NCBI GenBank assembly: GCA_029465975.1
Contig: CM055761.1
Span: forward strand, 9,102,529-9,166,528
DNA from: Dallia pectoralis
Taxonomy: Eukaryota; Chordata; Actinopteri; Esociformes; Umbridae
Direction: 5' to 3'
DNA: 64,000 nucleotides
The position numbers were made by a program, and so were the translations under genes. Positions 31,931 through 42,849 of this stretch are shown here, in pieces (position 1 is the stretch's first letter; every line of letters begins with the position of its first letter). The notes under the pieces were generated by a model, which was not told where the DNA came from, did not search any database, and saw nothing but the letters and a program-made list of their open reading frames with translations.

Positions 31931-32788
31931 TCTATTTAGCTGGCGTATTGGAATATTTCACCAAAGACTTTGGTAAGTCATTTAAAATGTTTAAGTCATT
32001 TAAGCCTGAAAAAATACCGGACAGGAATTACTTGGCTAACGCTAGCTAGCATTGTAAAAATTCTGACATGCATGATTATTTCTGTCGCATCAGATGCATC
32101 AATTTACAGGTTTCAAAGGTTATTGTAGCTCATGTGTGCACTCTATTTTTCCTTTTTTTACATTTGGCCCAGGCACGGATTTACCACCGGGCCGATTGGG
32201 CCAGTGCCCAGGGGCCTCCGACCACTAGGGGCCTCCAAGATCCCACTAACTGTGTGGGTTTTTATTATTAATTCAATTAAAATGAATTAATGAATGTGTG
32301 TTTGTGTGTATGTGTGTTAATAATAATTTATTTACACACAAAAAAGTATCATGATCAGTTTTTGGCTGTCGGCTGTGTCTGATGATGACAATGAGTTACC
32401 GCGTAAACTGTTGATAGCGGCAAGCAAGACAGAAGATATATAGTGAGGGAGAAAAAGAGAGACATCGAACAAACATGGATAAAGAACGGTGGAGCAGTGG
32501 AGCCACAAAACATAAGGCCAAAAGGGAGAAGGATAGCAGAGAGGATGGAATGATCAGAAATATTCCAACCATCTCCACTTTTTTTTAAAGTCGGCTCGTC
32601 GACGCTAATAAAAAGCCTGGCGGCGCCTGCTGTGCCTGTGGTGCTAGCAACGAGGAGTTCAGCATCACAGCATCCAGCCTAATATTTTAAAAGTAGCCTA
32701 TATCTTTTGTCTTTTTCCTTCAGTTCACTGCAGAGAAGTATCGCTAGTTGCGGTTTTTGGCACAGGCGAAGCGGACACACGGGGTTCG
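31931..32788. other. Intergenic sequence with a possible transposon end
   Basis: At about 32165-32265 CAGGCACGGATTTACCACCG and CCAGTGCCCAGGGGCCTCC resemble one end of fish hAT-type elements (CAGGGCCGGATTTACC). No partner end was found. Elsewhere nothing recognisable. Confidence 0.35.
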
Positions 32789-33834
32789 CAAAGGAGCAGC
32801 GGCTCTACTCCGAGTTCCTCTCGGATGACTGAGCTTCTCACCCTATCCCTAAGGGAGAGGCCAGCCACCTTTCTGAGAAAACCCATTTCGGCCGCTTGTA
32901 CCCGCAATCTCGTTCTTTCGGTCATGACCCAGCTTTCATGTCCATAGGTGAGAGTAGGAACAAAGATTGACCGGTAGATCGAGAGCTTTGCCTTCCGGCT
33001 CAGCTCTCTTTTCGTCACAACGGTGCGGTGAAGCGAATGCAAGACAAAAACACTCGCAAACAAGACCCCGAGGTACTCATTCCCTACCCGGAGTAGGCAC
33101 TCCACCGGTTTCCTGCTGAGAGTCATGGCCTCAGATTTAGAGGTGCTAACCCTCATCCCAGCCGCTTCACACTTGGCTGCGAACCGATCCAGTGAGTGCT
33201 GAAAGTCACCGACCGATGAGGCCATCAGGACCACATCATCTGCAAAAGGCAGTGATGTGACCATCAGCCCACCGAACGGAAACCCCTCCCCCCGATGACT
33301 ACGCCTTGATATCCTGTCCATGAATATTACAAACAGGATTGGTGACAAAGCGGAGCCCTGGCGGAGGCCAACCCCCACCGGGAACGAAACCGACTTACTG
33401 CCGAGAACACGGACACAGCTCATGCTTTGAGCGTACAGAGATTGGATGGCCCTGAGAAGAGACCCCCTCACCCCATACTCCCGCAGCACCTCCCACAAAA
33501 TATCCCGGGGTACCTGGTCATACGCCTTCTCCAGATCCACAAAACACATGTAGACTGGATGGGCATACTCCCAGGCCCCCTCCAGGATCCTTGCGAGAGT
33601 AAAGAGCTGGTCCGTGGTTCCCCGGCCAGGACGAAAACCGCATTGTTCCTCTTCAATCTGAGGTTCGACTATTGGCCGAACCCTCCTTTCCAGCACTTTG
33701 GAGTACACTTTACCAGGGAGGCTGAGGAGTGTGATACCTCTGTAATTGGCATACACTCTGGTCCCCCTTTTTGAAGAGGGGAACCACCACCCCGGTCTAC
33801 CACTCCTCTGGCACTGTCCCAGACTTCCATGCAA
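32725..33834 (-). pseudogene. Rex3 reverse transcriptase, frameshifted 3' part
   Basis: Carries NYRGITLLSLPGKVYSKVLE, EEQCGFRPGRGTTDQLFTLA, FVDLEKAYDQVP, QGSALSPILFVIFMDR and the catalytic SLPFADDVVLMAS, then the RTE-type C-terminal segment FVPTLTYGHESWVMTE and RDRVRSSVIREELGVEP. The last 20 residues, from about 32788 on, are outside the element. The FADD box is intact, but the upstream stop, frameshift and deletions make it non-functional. Confidence 0.85.
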
Positions 33835-35560
33835 TGTTGAAGAGGCGTGTCAACCAAGACAGCCCTTCCCCAACCAAAGCTTTTAGCATTTCTGGACGAA
33901 TCTCATCAGTCCCTGGGGCTTTGCCACTGTGGAGTTGTTTGACTACCTCAGCGACTTCCCCCAGGGAAACTGACGATGACCCTCCATCAGCCTCCAGCTC
34001 TGCCTCTGTACTAGAGGGCGTGTAGGTCGGATTCAGCTCCTCAAAATGCTCTTTCCACTGCCCGATCACATCATCAGTTGAGGTCAACAGTGTCCCATCC
34101 TTACTGTACACAGCTTGGATGGTTCCCCGTTTTCCCCTTCTGAGGTGCCGAACGGTTTTCCAGAAGCATCTTGGTGCCGACCGAAAGTCCTTCTCCATAG
34201 CTTCTCCAAACTTCTCCCACACCCGCTGCTTTGCCTCTGACACGGCAGCGGCTGCAGCCCTTCGGGCCTGTCGGTACCTTGCAACTGCCTCCGGAGTCCT
34301 CAGGGATAGCATATCCCTGAAGGCCTCCTTCTTCAGTCGGACAGCTTCCCTGACCACCGTGGTCCACCACGGTGTTCTAGGGTTACCACCCCTTGAGGCA
34401 CCTAGAACCTTGAGACCACAGCTCACCGCCGCAGCTTCAGCAATAGAAGCTTTGAACATTGCCCACTCAGGTTCAATGCCCCCAACCTCCATAGGGATGC
34501 CTGAAAAGCTCCGCCGGAGGTGTGAGTTGAAGATCTTTCTGACAGGGGCCTCCTCCAGACGTTCCCAGTTCACCCGCACTACCCGTTTGGGCTTACCTGG
34601 TCTGTCCAAAGTCTTTCCCCACCCTCTGATCCAACTCACTACCAGATAGTGATCAGTTGACAGCTCCGCCCCTCTCTTCACCCGAGTGTCCAAAACATGC
34701 GGCCTTAGATCAACCGATACGATCACAAAATCGATCATTGACCTTCGGCCTAGGGTGCTCTGGTACCATGTACACTTATGCGCCTCCTTATGTTCGAACA
34801 TGGTGTTTGTTATGGACAATCCATGACTAGCACAGAAGTCCAATAACAAACGACCGCTCGGGTTTAGATTAGGGAGGCCGTTCCTCCCAATCACGCCTCT
34901 CCAGGTGTCTCCATCGATGCCCACATGTGCGTTGAAGTCTCCCAGCAGAATGATGGAGTCCCCTACTGGAGCCCTAAATAGGACTCCCTTCAGGGTCTCC
35001 AAGAAGGCTGAATACCTCGAACTGCTGTTTGGTGCATATGCACAAACAACAGTCAGAGTTTTGCCCCCCACCACCCTTAGGCGTAGGGAGGCAACCCTCT
35101 CATCCACCGGGGTAAACTCCCACACCGCAGTGCTCAGACGTGGGCTCGTGAGTATCCCCACACCAGCCCGCCGCCTCTCACCCTGGGCAACTCCAGAGAA
35201 GAACAGAGTCCAACCCCTATCCAGGAGTAAGGTTCCAGAGCCACGGTTGTGCGTAGAGGTAAGTCCCACCAGATCCAACTGGTATCGCTCCACCTCACGC
35301 ACAAGTTCTGGCTCCTTCCCCCAAAGCGAGGTGACGTTCCACGTCCCCAAAGCAAGCTTCTGCCGCCCGGGTCTGATCCGTCGAGACCCCACACCTTCAC
35401 TGCCACCCATATGACAGCGCACCCGACCCCTGCGGTTGTTCCTTTGAGTGGTGGGCCCACAGGATGGAGAGGAGAGAGATGCCACGTATCTCGTTCGGGC
35501 TGTGCCCGGCCGGGCTCCGTGGCAAACCCGGCCACCAGACGCTTGCTTTCAGAGAAGATA
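32789..35560 (-). mobile_element. Rex3 (RTE-clade) LINE, copy 1, inactive
   Basis: Minus-strand non-LTR retrotransposon with an apurinic-type endonuclease then reverse transcriptase. Identity as Rex3 rests on the protein sequence and on two sites, near 33340-33360 and 33781-33800, that match from memory the standard fish Rex3 PCR primers. It is nearly full length at the 5' side but lacks about 270 bp of 3' end present in copy 2. It also has two internal deletions relative to copy 2 (around 33040 and 33075), a TAG nonsense codon after EEW near 33796 and a 2-bp deletion near 33757. Confidence 0.85.
33797..35485 (-). pseudogene. Rex3 endonuclease and N-terminal RT region
   Basis: 562-codon frame. 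Endonuclease landmarks in order: LALGTWNVTSLWG, VVCAYAPNSSSRY, ILLGDFNAHVGIDGDTW, CTWYQSTLGRRSMIDFVIVS, ELSTDHYLVV (the terminal D-H pair of the APE fold). A linker rich in KKEAFRDML-type residues follows, then the start of RT (SGKAPGTDEIRPEML, FNIAWKSGTVPEEW). It stops at a TAG where copy 2 has CAG. Confidence 0.85.
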
Positions 35561-35935
35561 TGTTCAAGCATGTGCATTGCCATTAAAGCCATCCACAATT
35601 TTAATGTAGTCAATGGGGTGGGACTGTCAACTGTATTGGCTGATTCCTCCTAATGACCCCATTGTTTGTGGCTGTTACTCCACTTTGATAACCACCTTAT
35701 GGGTGAACATTATGTCAGATAATATGTACCATCTCATACGTTTATACTTTCTTTACCACTGACTTTTTCCTTTCCACACAGTATTAAAATGTAAGCATAC
35801 ATCCCTGCTACTTAAAGTGATATACTTGTGAAGCTAAATCTTTGTGATTTGATCTACTGTGTACTCACCGCTTTGTTTTTACAATTACACTAATCAGCAT
35901 AAAATGTTCTTTTGGACCACATATATAACTGTGAA
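35561..35935. other. Intergenic sequence, no feature recognised
   Basis: AT-rich sequence between the Rex3 copy and a minisatellite; nothing recognised. Confidence 0.4.
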
Positions 35936-35938
35936 GGG

Positions 35939-36515
35939 CTATTCATGAGTAATGACTGATAGGTTAAACACATTACATACTATGGTGCATGTAGCAGCAG
36001 TGTGTATTCATGAGTAATTACTGATAGGTTTAACACATTGCATACTATGGTGCTTGCAGCAGTAGTGTGTATTCATGAGTAATGACTGATAGGTTTAACA
36101 CATTGCATACTATAATGCTTGCAGCAGTAGTGTGTATTCATGAGTAATGACTGATAGGTTTAACACATTGCATACTATGGTGCATGTAGCAGCAGTGTGT
36201 ATTCATGAGTAATGACTGATAGGTTTAACACATTGCATACTATGGTGCATGTAGCAGCAGTGTGTATTCATGAGTATTGACTGATAGATTTAACACATTG
36301 CATATTATGGTGCTTGCAGCAGTAGTGTGTATTCATGAGTAATGACTGATAGGTTTAACACATTGCATACTATGGTGCATGCAGCAGCAGTGTGTATTCA
36401 TGAGTAATGACTGATAGGTTTAACACATTGCATACTATGGTGCTTGCAGCAGTAGTGTGTATTCATGAGTAATGACTGAAAGGTTTAACACATTGCATAC
36501 TATGGTGCAGCAGCA
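35939..36515. repeat. 65-bp minisatellite
   Basis: About nine units of ATTCATGAGTAATGACTGAT, AGGTTTAACACATTGCATAC and TATGGTGCATGTAGCAGCAG plus TGTGT. Confidence 0.9.
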
Positions 36516-36529
36516 GCAGTGTCACCTCA

Positions 36530-36625
36530 GTTTGGCAGTTGATATCAGTACACAGTCGACTACGGGTGGCCGCAAGCACACATGACAATTTCAGCAGAAA
36601 TTGTATCCTATCTAGTTAGGTGTGC
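36530..36625 (+). repeat. Dispersed repeat end, inverted relative to 18036-18150
   Basis: CAGTTGATATCAGTACACAG, GGGTGGCCGCAAGCACACAT and CAGCAGAAATTGTATCCTAT match the reverse complement of 18036-18150. Confidence 0.65.
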
Positions 36626-37400
36626 TTGATAATGGTTAAGCTCACATATTGTTATCTCACATATATTATTAAAATGTGTGCTTGACATAATCATGTTTAA
36701 TGGTCGTTTATTATAAAATAAAACAAGTTACCCACCGAATGTCAAAACCACTATAATGAAAATGAAGTTGCGCATACAAAAGCGACTTACAACAAACATC
36801 AAATACAGGAACCGCACTTACCTCTAAAACACTGTGAATTGAATTAATGAACTGCACCCAAACCCAGAAACAGAGAGAACTAAATACAAATACTAATTAT
36901 ATAAACGAGGACCAGGTGAGAACAATACAAAAAGAACGAAAAGAGGATGACTAGTCATTCTAGTCATCCAAGAATACTTATGTTTATTTCTGTCTCTTCT
37001 TCTTGTCTATGGGACAACTTATAGTTATAATCTGCTCAACCTGCCACACTCTGAAATAAAACATTAATTCTCAGATGATCATTCGAATTAACGGAAGTAT
37101 GTGTAATACTCAAATCAAATACTGCAAAATTAGACCTCATGAATGTTTCATTACAAGACTGACAGTAAAGTTGTAAAAAGTATTAGGAACAAATATTTTC
37201 ATACTAATTGCCTCAATCTCTATTGTCTATACTCACATAGGCTGTTGTCTGTGTTGGGGTCAGGCAGTCAAATTCAGTAGTAGAACATTAACGGGACCAG
37301 GCTGTTGCCATAGCACCAACCCCTGATCTATCTATTTAAACGCCCTCCCCAATCTGCGAGGCTGAAACGATTTGGCGGCTCTGGAAGGGAACAGTCCATA
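36626..37400. other. tm4sf4 upstream region
   Basis: AT-rich intergenic DNA leading to the tm4sf4 promoter. No repeat or open frame recognised. Confidence 0.4.
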
Positions 37401-37410
37401 GATAGGAATT

Positions 37411-37418
37411 TATAAAAG
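37411..37418 (+). promoter_or_regulatory. tm4sf4: TATA box of tm4sf4 (TATAAAAG)
   Basis: A consensus TATAAAAG sits 126 bases before the ATG at 37537, placing the likely transcription start near 37440-37450. No other promoter element was assigned. Confidence 0.65.
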
Positions 37419-37472
37419 GGGTTCCGCGGTTTAGACTCGAGACATTTTGTGAGGGAGTACTTTGGAGAATCC

Positions 37473-37530
37473 CTGTGGGCTCTGTGTGGACTCTGTGTGG
37501 GCTCTGTGTGGACTCTGTGTGGGCTCTGGT
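37473..37530 (+). repeat. Short tandem repeat in the tm4sf4 5' untranslated region
   Basis: CTGTGTGGRCT-type units of about 16-17 bp repeat four times just before the start codon. The frame of the protein stays open upstream to about 37462 but has no ATG, so translation is taken to begin at 37537. Confidence 0.7.
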
Positions 37531-37536
37531 GTAGCC

Positions 37537-37710
37537 ATGTGTTCGGGTAGCTTTGCTAAGTGCCTGGGTATCAGTCTGATCCCACTGGCCATCCTCTGTG
37601 TGCTTTGTAACATCCTACTCTTCTTCCCTGGGGGGACGGTCATCAGCAACAATAACGACATCACCACAGAGGTTTGGTACTTTGGGGGCATCATGGGATC
37701 TGGTGTTCTG
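37537..37710 (+). CDS. tm4sf4: tm4sf4 exon 1
   Basis: 58 codons from ATG in context GTAGCCATGTG to GIMGSGVL, then GTGAGT. Encodes the short cytosolic N-terminus, TM1 and the small extracellular loop. Confidence 0.92.
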
Positions 37711-40131
37711 GTGAGTTGAGTAGGGGTCCAAGGGTTCGGGGGGGGTGCGGGGCTTTTGACCTGATGCCTTTTAACTCTTCAATGTAAAAACTAAAACATA
37801 TAGATTTAAGCAGTTTCATTTGAGTATGTTTGCGTCATTGAAATGTAGAAAAGTGATATTGTATACATATTTAAATGGAGCTTCCAGAACATGGCTAGAC
37901 AGGCATACATTTAGGTGTGGTTATCTTTCTGACGCTGTGTGTTTAGAACCCTGTCTCCATCTCTCTGTAGAACGGCAATATTATGACAAATCATTTCTTT
38001 CTAAATCTTTTAACCCATCAAAATTGGTCTGGGATATTGATTGAAAGCTGCTGGGTGTAGGATAGATTGAAATGATGTACAATGTATTGTGACTGTGTAA
38101 TAATGTTCATTGAACAATTTAATTATTTAAATGAAAGCATATTTGTCACAATGTAATAAAACATTCAAGCGCTTGGGTTCGCTAATCTGCTATGGTCCAC
38201 CTTATCACTGATGACAACAACCTTACGAATATGCAAAAAATATCAAACCAATATGATTGTCATATTGATATTTTTGAAATTCTTGTCTTGCTCTCCTCAA
38301 TAGTAGTGTAATTAAATTGTTGCGTTCTATGGTTTGATTGTGTGACTCTAATAGTTCTCTTTTTGGACAGATGATCTTTCCTGCACTGGTCTTCCTTGGA
38401 CTAAAAAACAATGACTGTTGTGGTTGCTGTGGAAACGAGAGTTGTGGAAAGAGATTTGCTGTGAGTACGGATAAAAATTTTATTTGCGTAAAAAAACTTT
38501 TTTAAAGTGTAGGTGGTGCGAAATGCATCATTGATATTTTCCAACGTTAAAGAGCACGTGTCCTACTGTATTTTAATTTAGTTATTATAATAATTATTGC
38601 TGTGTATTTGTAATATATTTTTATCATTATTCATGTGGCTTTGTGTACGGTATGTTTTTGCATTCAAATGCCTTTGGCCAAGGTTCTCTAAAAAAAATTT
38701 AATAGGTTTGTGACATACCTGGTTAAATAACGGTTAAATAAATGAACTGGCATTTCACATGAATCCTACTGAGTTAGCCTATCTTATCACTAACTCTATG
38801 TTTTAATGACTTTATGTTTTACTAACTCTATGTTTTACTAACCCTATGTTTTACTAACTCTATGTTTTAGCTCAGTGGGCTAACATGGTCAACATGAGTC
38901 ACCTTTCTGTTTAACATTGACTGATCGATTAACTGTGATTGGTTTGTTCTTACTAGATGTTCACCTCAATGATCTTTGCTGCATTGGGGCTTTTGGGGGC
39001 TGGCTACTCCTTCATTGTGTCGGCTGTTGCCGTTCATAACGGACCGAGGTGTTTATTCAATAACGGAACCACACCGATGTGGACCAGCCCCTTTAATGAC
39101 GGGTTTGTTCAAAATGTTTGTTATCACACACCGTTCATGAATTGTTCCAATGTATGTAGATCACTAAGTCAGTCAGTGGGTCAGTCAGTCTGCCACTAAT
39201 TCTTGGTTTGTTGTTGAACTTGTTCCTGTTTGTCCTCCACCAGTGACTATCTGTTTAACCACACCCTGTGGGACGGCTGTGAGGAACCTGTGGGCATCGT
39301 GACCTGGCATCTGACCCTGTTCTCCATGCTGCTGGTCATGAGTATGATTCAGGCTGTCCTTTGTGCCGTCCAGGTTGTTAACGGACTCATCGGGGCCATC
39401 TGTGGAGATTGCTGTGGTTGCTGTGGGGTAGGAGAACTCCATTATAAACATCTAGTCCATAGGGCAGATTACTGTGGGGTAGGAGAACTCCTTTATAGAC
39501 ATCTAGTCCATAGGGCAGATTACTGTGGGGTAGGAGAACTCCTTTATAGACATCTAGTCCATAGGGCAGATTACTGTGGGGTAGGAGAACTCCTTTATAG
39601 ACATCTAGTCCATAGGGCAGATTACTGTGGGGTAGGAGAACTCCATTATAGACATCTAGTCCATAGGGCAGATTACTGTGGGGTAGGAGAACTCCTTTAT
39701 AGACATCTAGTCCATAGGGCAGATCTGTCATGTTTGCTTTAGCACAACACAGCTTGTAACACCTGGGTTGTGGTTTTAGATTTTCATTCCAAATTTGCTG
39801 TGGAAAAAGTATAAAAATTTATAAAACTTCCAATTGTAAATGATGGAGTGCGACTGGACCAGTCCAGATGTCTAAATATGTCCAGCCCTCTATTGAAACA
39901 GTGTGCCTGCAAGTCACTGACCTCTCGGCCAAATGTCTGCTAATAAACCCCATGAGCTTTACAACTATTTTATAATCCACGATTGTCAAAGTAATAGAAA
40001 TATACACACAATTTAATCACTTATGATGAGTCAACACATTATTCATTATTCACACTATATTATATATATATTATATACATATAAACACAGTATAATCACT
40101 GAAGAGTCAACACATTATTAATTATTTACAC

Positions 40132-40180
<49 letters not shown>

Positions 40181-40227
40181 GTATAATCACTGAAGAGTCA
40201 ACACATTATTAATTATTTACACTATTT

Positions 40228-40265
<38 letters not shown>

Positions 40266-40309
40266 GTATAATCACTAGAGTCAACACATTATTCATTATT
40301 TACATTATT

Positions 40310-40352
<43 letters not shown>

Positions 40353-42546
40353 GTATAATCACTAGAGTCAACACATTATTCATTATTTACATTATTTTAT
40401 ATCTCTCTCATCTCTCATCTTCAACCGCTTATCCGGGGTCGGGTCGCGGGGGTAGCAGCTCTAGCAGGGGACCCCAAACTTCCCTTTCCCGGGCAACATT
40501 AGCCAGCTCTGACTGGGGAATCCCGAGGCGTTCCCAGGCCAGTGTGGAGATATAATCTCTCCACCTAGTCCTGGGTCTTCCCCGAGGTCTCCTCCCAGCT
40601 GGACGTGCCTGGAACACCTCTCTAGGGAGGCGCCCAGGTGGCATTCTTACAAGATGCCCGAACCACCTCAACTGGCTCCTTTCTATGCAAAGGAGCAGCG
40701 GCTCTACTCCGAGTTCCTCTCGGATGACTGAGCTTCTCACCCTATCCCTAAGGGAGAGGCCAGCCACCTTTCTGAGAAAACCCATTTCGGCCGCTTGTAC
40801 CCGCGATCTCGTTCTTTCGGTCATGACCCAGCTTTCATGACCATAGGTGAGGGTAGGAACAAAGATTGACCGGTAGATCGAGAGCTTTGCCTTTCGGCTC
40901 AGCTCTCTTTTCGTCACAACGGTGCGGTGAAGCGAATGCAACACCGCCCCGCTGCTCCGATCCTCCGACCAAACTCCCGCTCCATTGTTCCCTCACTCGC
41001 GAACAGGACCCCGAGGTACTTGAACTCCTTCACTTGGAGTAAGGACTCATTCCCTACCCGGAGTAGGCACTCCACCGGTTTCCTGCTGAGAGTCATGGCC
41101 TCAGATTTAGAGGTGCTAACCCTCATCCCAGCCGCTTCACACTCGGCTGCGAACCGATCCAGTGAGTGCTGAAGGTCACCGACCGATGAGGCCATCAGGA
41201 CCACATCATCCGCAAAAAGCAGTGATGTGACCATCAGCCCACCGAACGGGAACCCCTCCCCCATGACTACGCCTTGATATCCTGTCCATGAATATTACAA
41301 ACAGGATTGGTGACAAAGCGCAGCCCTGGCGGAGGCCAACCCCCACCGGGAACGAATCCGACTTACTGCCGAGGACACGGACACAGCTCATGCTTTGAGC
41401 GTACAGAGATTGGATGGCCCTGAGAAGAGACCCCCTCACCCCATACTCCCGCAGCACCTCCCACAAAAGATCCCGGGGTACCCGGTCATACGCCTTCTCC
41501 AGATCCACAAAACACATGTAGACTGGATGGGCATACTCCCAGGCCCCCTCCAGGATCCTTGCGAGAGTAAAGAGCTGGTCCGTGGTTCCCCGGCCAGGAC
41601 GAAAACCGCATTGTTCCTCTTCAATCTGAGGTTCGACTATTGGCCGAACCCTCCTTTCCAGCACTTTGGAGTACACTTTACCAGGGAGGCTGAGGAGTGT
41701 GATACCTCTGTAATTGGCACACACTCTCTGGTCCCCCTTTTTAAAGAGGGGAACCACCACCCCGGTCTGCCACTCCTCTGGCACTGTCCCAGACTTCCAT
41801 GCAATGTTGATATATATATACACACACACAGTATAATCACTAAAGAGTCAACACATTATTAATTATTTACACTATTTTATATATATATATATATTATACA
41901 GTATATATCACTAAAGAGTCAGCACATCATTCATTATTTACACTATTATATATATATACACACAGTATAATCACTAAAGAGTCAACACATTATTCATTAT
42001 TTACATTATTTTATATATATATATATATATATACACACACAGTATAATCACTAGAGTCAACACATTATTCATTATTTACATTATACACACACACAGTATA
42101 ATCACTAGAGTCAACACATTATTCATTGTTTACACTACAGTTCCAAAGTAATATACATACAGGTGCTTCTCAGAAAATGTGCATATTGTGCAAAAGTTCA
42201 TTTATTTCAGTAATTCAACTTAAAAGGTGAAACTATTATATTATATAGACTCATTACATGCAAACTCAGATATTTCATGCTTTTATTTGATATAATTTCG
42301 ATGATTATGGCTTACAGCTTATGAAAACTCCAAATTCAAAATCTCAGAAAATGTAGACAGCATGATTATTGCACAGGTGTGCCTGTGGTCTTAGGCTGGC
42401 CACAATAAAAGGCCACTCTAAAATGTGCAGTTTTACTGTATTGGGGGGATCCAAACACCAGTCAGTATCTGGTGTGTATAGTAAAGATATGCTCAACATT
42501 TAACTATCCAGTGTTTGTCTTTCAGAGTATGGACGGTGCAGTCTGA
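37537..42546 (+). CDS. tm4sf4: Transmembrane 4 L six family member 4 (five exons, 204 aa)
   Basis: Four-pass L6-family membrane glycoprotein; in mammals TM4SF4 is found in liver, intestine and pancreatic islets and affects cell growth and endocrine differentiation (established for the family). Coding exons 37537-37710, 38371-38460, 38957-39102, 39244-39427 and 42526-42546 join to 204 residues (human 202). Features: TM1 LIPLAILCVLCNILLFFPGG, TM2 FPALVFLGL, the CCGCCGNESCGKR loop, TM3 MIFAALGLLGAGYSFIVSAV, N-glycosylation sequons NGT and NHT in the large loop, TM4 FSMLLVMSMIQAVLCAVQVV, and the cysteine tail CGDCCGCCG-SMDGAV, close to the TM4SF4 tail and unlike TM4SF1 or TM4SF5. Intron 3 has a weaker donor (GGGTTTGT). 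Intron 4 holds a Rex3 copy and arrays; the exon 4 donor is amplified in frame. Confidence 0.9.
38371..38460 (+). CDS. tm4sf4: tm4sf4 exon 2
   Basis: Acceptor TTTTTGGACAG; 30 codons reading MIFPALVFLGL and the loop NNDCCGCCGNESCGKRFA; donor GTGAGT. Phase 0 at both ends. Confidence 0.92.
38957..39102 (+). CDS. tm4sf4: tm4sf4 exon 3
   Basis: Acceptor TTCTTACTAG; starts MFTSMIFAALGLLGAGYS and ends SPFNDG with a codon split 2/1; donor GTTTGT is non-consensus at +3 to +5 but gives the expected joint G-DYLFN. Confidence 0.85.
39244..39427 (+). CDS. tm4sf4: tm4sf4 exon 4
   Basis: Acceptor TCCTCCACCAG; DYLFNHTLWDGCEEPVGIV, TM4 and the cysteine tail, ending TGC TGT GGG before donor GTAGGA. The donor is the first of six copies in a 51-bp array. 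Confidence 0.9.
39422..39727 (+). repeat. 51-bp in-frame array amplifying the tm4sf4 exon 4 donor
   Basis: Six copies of TGTGGGGTAGGAGAACTCCT-type sequence at 39422, 39473, 39524, 39575, 39626 and 39677. Each unit ends ATAGGGCAGATTAC and then repeats the donor context. Read through, each unit adds 17 residues (VGELLYRHLVHRADYCG) without a stop until about 39740. Confidence 0.92.
40010..40398. repeat. AT/AC-rich tandem repeat, left part
   Basis: About four imperfect units of 80-95 bp combining (TA)n, (CA)n, GTATAATCACT-GAGTCAACA and CATTATTMATTATTTACA. Rex3 copy 2 interrupts it at about 40400. Confidence 0.85.
40400..41811 (-). mobile_element. Rex3 LINE, copy 2 (5' truncated)
   Basis: A 1.4-kb 3' segment of Rex3 on the minus strand, starting inside RT (NIAWKSGTVPEEWQTGVVVP) and running to the element's natural 3' end with a short CTCAT-type tail at 40400-40425. 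RT landmarks: QCGFRPGRGTTDQL, DLEKAYDRVP, QGCALSPILFVIFMDR and SLLFADDVVLMA; C-terminal part FGHLVRMPPGRLPREVFQAR. A frameshift near 41255 separates two frames. It is inserted in the tandem repeat of tm4sf4 intron 4, antisense to the gene. Confidence 0.9.
41812..42135. repeat. AT/AC-rich tandem repeat, right part
   Basis: The same (TA)n-(CA)n-GTATAATCACT repeat resumes after Rex3 copy 2 with about four more units. Confidence 0.85.
42161..42480. mobile_element. Dispersed DNA-transposon-like repeat
   Basis: CAGGTGCTTCTCAGAAAATG, TTTATTTCAGTAATTCAACT, GATGATTATGGCTTACAGCT and CAAACACCAGTCAGTATCTG belong to a non-coding repeat found very widely in fish genomes (recognised from memory). It lies in the last intron of tm4sf4, ending just before exon 5. 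Confidence 0.5.
42526..42546 (+). CDS. tm4sf4: tm4sf4 exon 5 (last seven codons)
   Basis: Acceptor TGTTTGTCTTTCAG, then codons for SMDGAV and TGA. Chosen because human TM4SF4 likewise ends CCGCCG plus a short GDGPV-like tail. The 3' untranslated region runs to about 42830. Confidence 0.75.
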   Translation, partial: SMDGAV

Positions 42547-42811
42547 TGAACTTTGAGCCTTTCAGAAGAATAACTCTTATACTATCAAGAACATCAACCA
42601 GCTTTTATTGAGATGTATATTTTTGCAACAATTTTAATGATTTTTTCTAGTATTTATTTAAGAGCATTGTAGTTACTTAAAACAGGAGTATAATACATCT
42701 AATCTATTTACTTTAAAGTGTCACCAGTGTGGAAGTAATTTGTTAATTACGATATATTACATGAAATATCACCCTCGGAACACACTGTACTCTTGAAGTT
42801 TGATTCTAGTA

Positions 42812-42817
42812 AATAAA
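42812..42817 (+). terminator. tm4sf4: Polyadenylation signal AATAAA of tm4sf4
   Basis: AATAAAATAAAAAC about 270 bases after the stop codon at 42546; first canonical signal downstream. Confidence 0.6.
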
Positions 42818-42849
42818 ATAAAAACTTTGCATAGTTAACCACACCTGCG

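Noticed and set aside
37462..37536. N-terminal extension of tm4sf4 starting at 37462
   Set aside because: The codon there is TTG, not ATG; the ATG at 37537 gives the expected MC start and length.
39102..39200. Read-through of tm4sf4 exon 3 into FVQNVCYHTPFMNC
   Set aside because: Splicing at the GTTTGT donor gives the conserved PFNDG-DYLFN joint; the read-through soon meets a stop and is not conserved.
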